NCBI GenBank assembly: GCA_002007465.1
Contig: LNAC01000108.1
Coordinates: 3,855,170 to 3,919,169 of the forward strand
From: Ailurus styani
Lineage: Eukaryota; Chordata; Mammalia; Carnivora; Ailuridae
Reading direction: 5' to 3'
DNA length: 64,000 nt
Below, in pieces: positions 62,169 through 64,000 of the stretch. The notes beneath the pieces are model-generated. The model saw nothing but the letters and a program-made list of their open reading frames with translations. It was not told the DNA's origin and made no database searches. Numbering within the stretch: the first letter of the stretch is position 1; each line of letters begins with the position of its first letter. Position numbers and translations under genes: made by a program.

Positions 62169-62249
62169 GAAAAATGTGTAGTTTTTACTCCATTTGTAGG
62201 TGTTCAGTAAATGTTTGCTGAATAAACGGTCAAGAAATAAAGAAGTTAG

Positions 62250-62459
62250 GGCACCTGGGTGGCTCAGTGGGTTAAAGCCGCTGCCTTCGGCTCAGGTCAT
62301 GATCCCAGAGTCCTGGGATCGAGGCCCACATCAGGCTCTCTGCTCAGCAGGGAGCCTGCTTCCTCCTCTCTCCTCTCTCTCTGCCTGCGTCTCTGCCTAC
62401 TTGTAATCGCTCTCTCTGTGTCAAATGAATAAATAATAAAATCTTTAAAAAAAAAAAAA
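62250..62459 (+). repeat. CAN-SINE
   Basis: TSD agaaataaagaagttag (62233-62249) against agaaatgaagaagttag (62460-62476). Confidence 0.95.
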
Positions 62460-62476
62460 AGAAATGAAGAAGTTAG

Positions 62477-63064
62477 GAAGTATGGAGTAATAGAAATCAC
62501 AGCGTCAGAAATGCTTTACTTCTGCCTCTGCTTACCTATGGACAAGCCACTTCAGCTCACCTGATCAGGAGCCTCATCCCCAGCCCAACACACATGGCCA
62601 GTGACAGTACGAGCCATAGGCCAGAAGTCCTCATGTTGTTTTGCTCACCAATCCCCATTACATTTTGAAAAAGCTATGATCCTTGCACGTATTTTAGGAT
62701 AATGACTAAAATTCTTTTTCACAAGTTAAAATAGGTTCCAAGACAGAATTTTCTGGTACAGTCTTATTAGAAACATGCTTTAGGTATGTCTTCATCTAAA
62801 CCTTGGAGTTACACATTTAGTTCAGTTTTTGGAAAATATCTGCCATGTAATCCAATTGTCAAAGCCAGTGCTCACTGTCCAACCGACTAGCCAAAGCAGA
62901 ATAATTTTCTGTCTGTAAGAAAACCCACCTCCATTTTTAAACATTTCTATAAATGGGTATATCTGCATCCCCGTAACAACCAATTCTGGTCCCAATTAAT
63001 TCTACAATACACAGATAAAGAGCTAAGGTACTTCAATTTAAAGCGGAGTAGCATAATGGTTAAG
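62477..63064. other. No recognised content
   Basis: Single-copy-looking DNA; no exon supported. Confidence 0.35.
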
Positions 63065-63078
63065 AGCACAAATTCTAG

Positions 63079-63280
63079 GGGCTCCTGGATGGCACAGTCA
63101 TTGAGAGTCTGCCTTCGGCTCAGGTCATGATCCCAGGGCCCTAGGATTGAGCCCTGCATTGGGCTCCCTGCTCTGCGGGAAGCCTGCTTCTCCCTCTCTC
63201 ACTCCCTCTGCTTGTGTGTCCCTCTGTCACTGTGTTTCTCTCTGTCAAATAAATAAATAAAATCTAAAAAAAAAAAAAGT
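63079..63280 (+). repeat. CAN-SINE
   Basis: Head gggctcctggatggcacag. TSD gcacaaattctag at about 63066 and 63281. Confidence 0.93.
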
Positions 63281-63299
63281 GCACAAATTCTAGAGGGGA

Positions 63300-63376
63300 G
63301 GTTCTGGAGTTCAAGTCCTGGTTCTGCCACTTAATAGCTCTGTGACCTGGAGCAGCCTATTAACCCTCTGGTTGCT
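63300..63376 (+). repeat. MIR remnant
   Basis: 'gttcaagtcctggttctgccacttaatagctctgtgacc' is a typical MIR segment, cut off by the next SINE. Confidence 0.85.
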
Positions 63377-63487
63377 GGGGCACCTAGCTAGTTCAGTCAG
63401 AAGAGTCTGTCGCTCTCAATCTCAGGGTCATCAGTTTAAGCCCCACATTGGGTACAGAGCTCACTTAAATAATAATAATAAAATAAA
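63377..63487 (+). repeat. CAN-SINE, old short variant
   Basis: Head ggggcacctagctagttcag; AATAAT tail. Confidence 0.82.
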
Positions 63488-63669
63488 ATGAAAAGTAAAT
63501 TCTAAGAGTCTGCAGTAAGGTACCACCCCTTCAGTTCTTCTTATCTGATCTCTCAGGAACAAAGCATTCTCCAGTTGTCCTTCTGGTTTTTATAGCTTCG
63601 AGCAATGCACCATAGAAAGATTCAGGACAAATCTAACAAAGCCAGAGAAGGGAAATAATGAGCAGATTT

Positions 63670-63781
63670 AGGGGCTCCTGGCTGGATCCCTAGTGGATCA
63701 GGCAACCTTCAACCTCTGGGTCTTGCATTCAAGCTGCATACTAGGTATGAAGTCCACAAAGAAAGAAAGGAAGAGAGAGAG
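63670..63781 (+). repeat. CAN-SINE, old short variant
   Basis: Diverged head ggggctcctggctggatc; tail (AAAG)n/(GA)n. Confidence 0.75.
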
Positions 63782-63998
63782 CAGCACCTGGGTGGCTCAG
63801 TCAGTTAAGAGTCTGCCTTCGGCTCCGGTCATGATCTCAGGGTCCTGGGATCCAGCTCCACATTGGGCTCCTATTTGGGCGTGGAGTCTGCTTCTCCCTC
63901 TCCCTCTCCCTCTCCCTCTGCCTCTCCCTCTACCTCTCCCTCTATTTGTGCTCTCTCTCTCAAATGAATAAATAAAATCTTTAAAAAAAAAAAAAAGA
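63782..63998 (+). repeat. CAN-SINE with (CCCTCT)n expansion
   Basis: Head gcacctgggtggctcag inserted directly after the previous copy's tail; CT-rich segment expanded to about eight CTCCCT-type units. Confidence 0.92.
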
Positions 63999-64000
63999 TG

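Larger units (their letters stand above)
59990..62232 (+). repeat. L2 LINE split by L1 and SINEs
   Basis: 'ctcaatggtttctcagtgtctttgagataaatacagg' and 'aggtcctgcatgacctagctcc' (to 60237), resuming at about 61430 with 'ctgcctcagggtctttgcacttgctgttcc' and ending 'ggtgttcagtaaatgtttgctgaataaa'. The gap is filled by the SINE and L1 listed separately. Confidence 0.75.

Overview
This is a gene-poor, repeat-rich piece of a mammalian nuclear genome. It carries more than 60 copies of a tRNA-Lys-derived CAN-SINE (head GGGGCGCCTGGGTGGCTCAG, CT-rich 3' part, AATAAA-rich tail), plus carnivore-type young L1 3' ends. That points to Carnivora, and the SINE variants (GTGGGTTAAAGCC...) suggest a caniform such as a mustelid or another arctoid. 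I cannot name the species from sequence alone.

Three genes, all on the minus strand, give the same order as human chromosome 1p34.3 (RHBDL2 - GJA9 - MYCBP, read in the direction of transcription). (1) MYCBP (AMY-1, c-MYC binding protein) has five coding exons between 7392 and 1831. They splice to an intact 103-residue protein, and exon 1 lies in a CpG island at about 6.85-7.9 kb. (2) A GJA9 (connexin-58/59) locus lies at 8912-10450. It is clearly recognisable over its whole length but carries three frame-breaking indels: an 11-bp deletion just after the ATG, a 4-bp tandem duplication, and a 1-bp insertion in the tail region. I call it a pseudogene. (3) RHBDL2 (rhomboid-like intramembrane serine protease 2) has seven coding exons between 45215 and 18231. 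They splice to an intact 303-residue protein with the GASG catalytic serine and the catalytic histidine. Its 5' non-coding exon(s) and promoter were not identified. The 45.2-64 kb part is probably RHBDL2 intron 1 and/or upstream sequence.

Everything else is introns, intergenic DNA and repeats: CAN-SINEs in both orientations (many nested, many with clear target-site duplications, TSDs), several old L1 3' ends, two young L1 3' fragments, L2, MIR, MER5-like DNA transposon remnants, a MaLR-type LTR and microsatellites. Repeat family names come from recognising consensus sequences by eye, so they are less certain than the gene calls.

The most unusual observations are: an exact 46-nt copy of part of RHBDL2 coding exon 3 sitting in inverted orientation in intron 2; the multiply disrupted GJA9; a CAN-SINE whose target-site duplication encloses extra non-SINE DNA between two A-rich tracts (3'-transduction-like); and a palindromic RFX X-box next to inverted CCAAT boxes at 56.5 kb. 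I found no previously undescribed multi-gene system.
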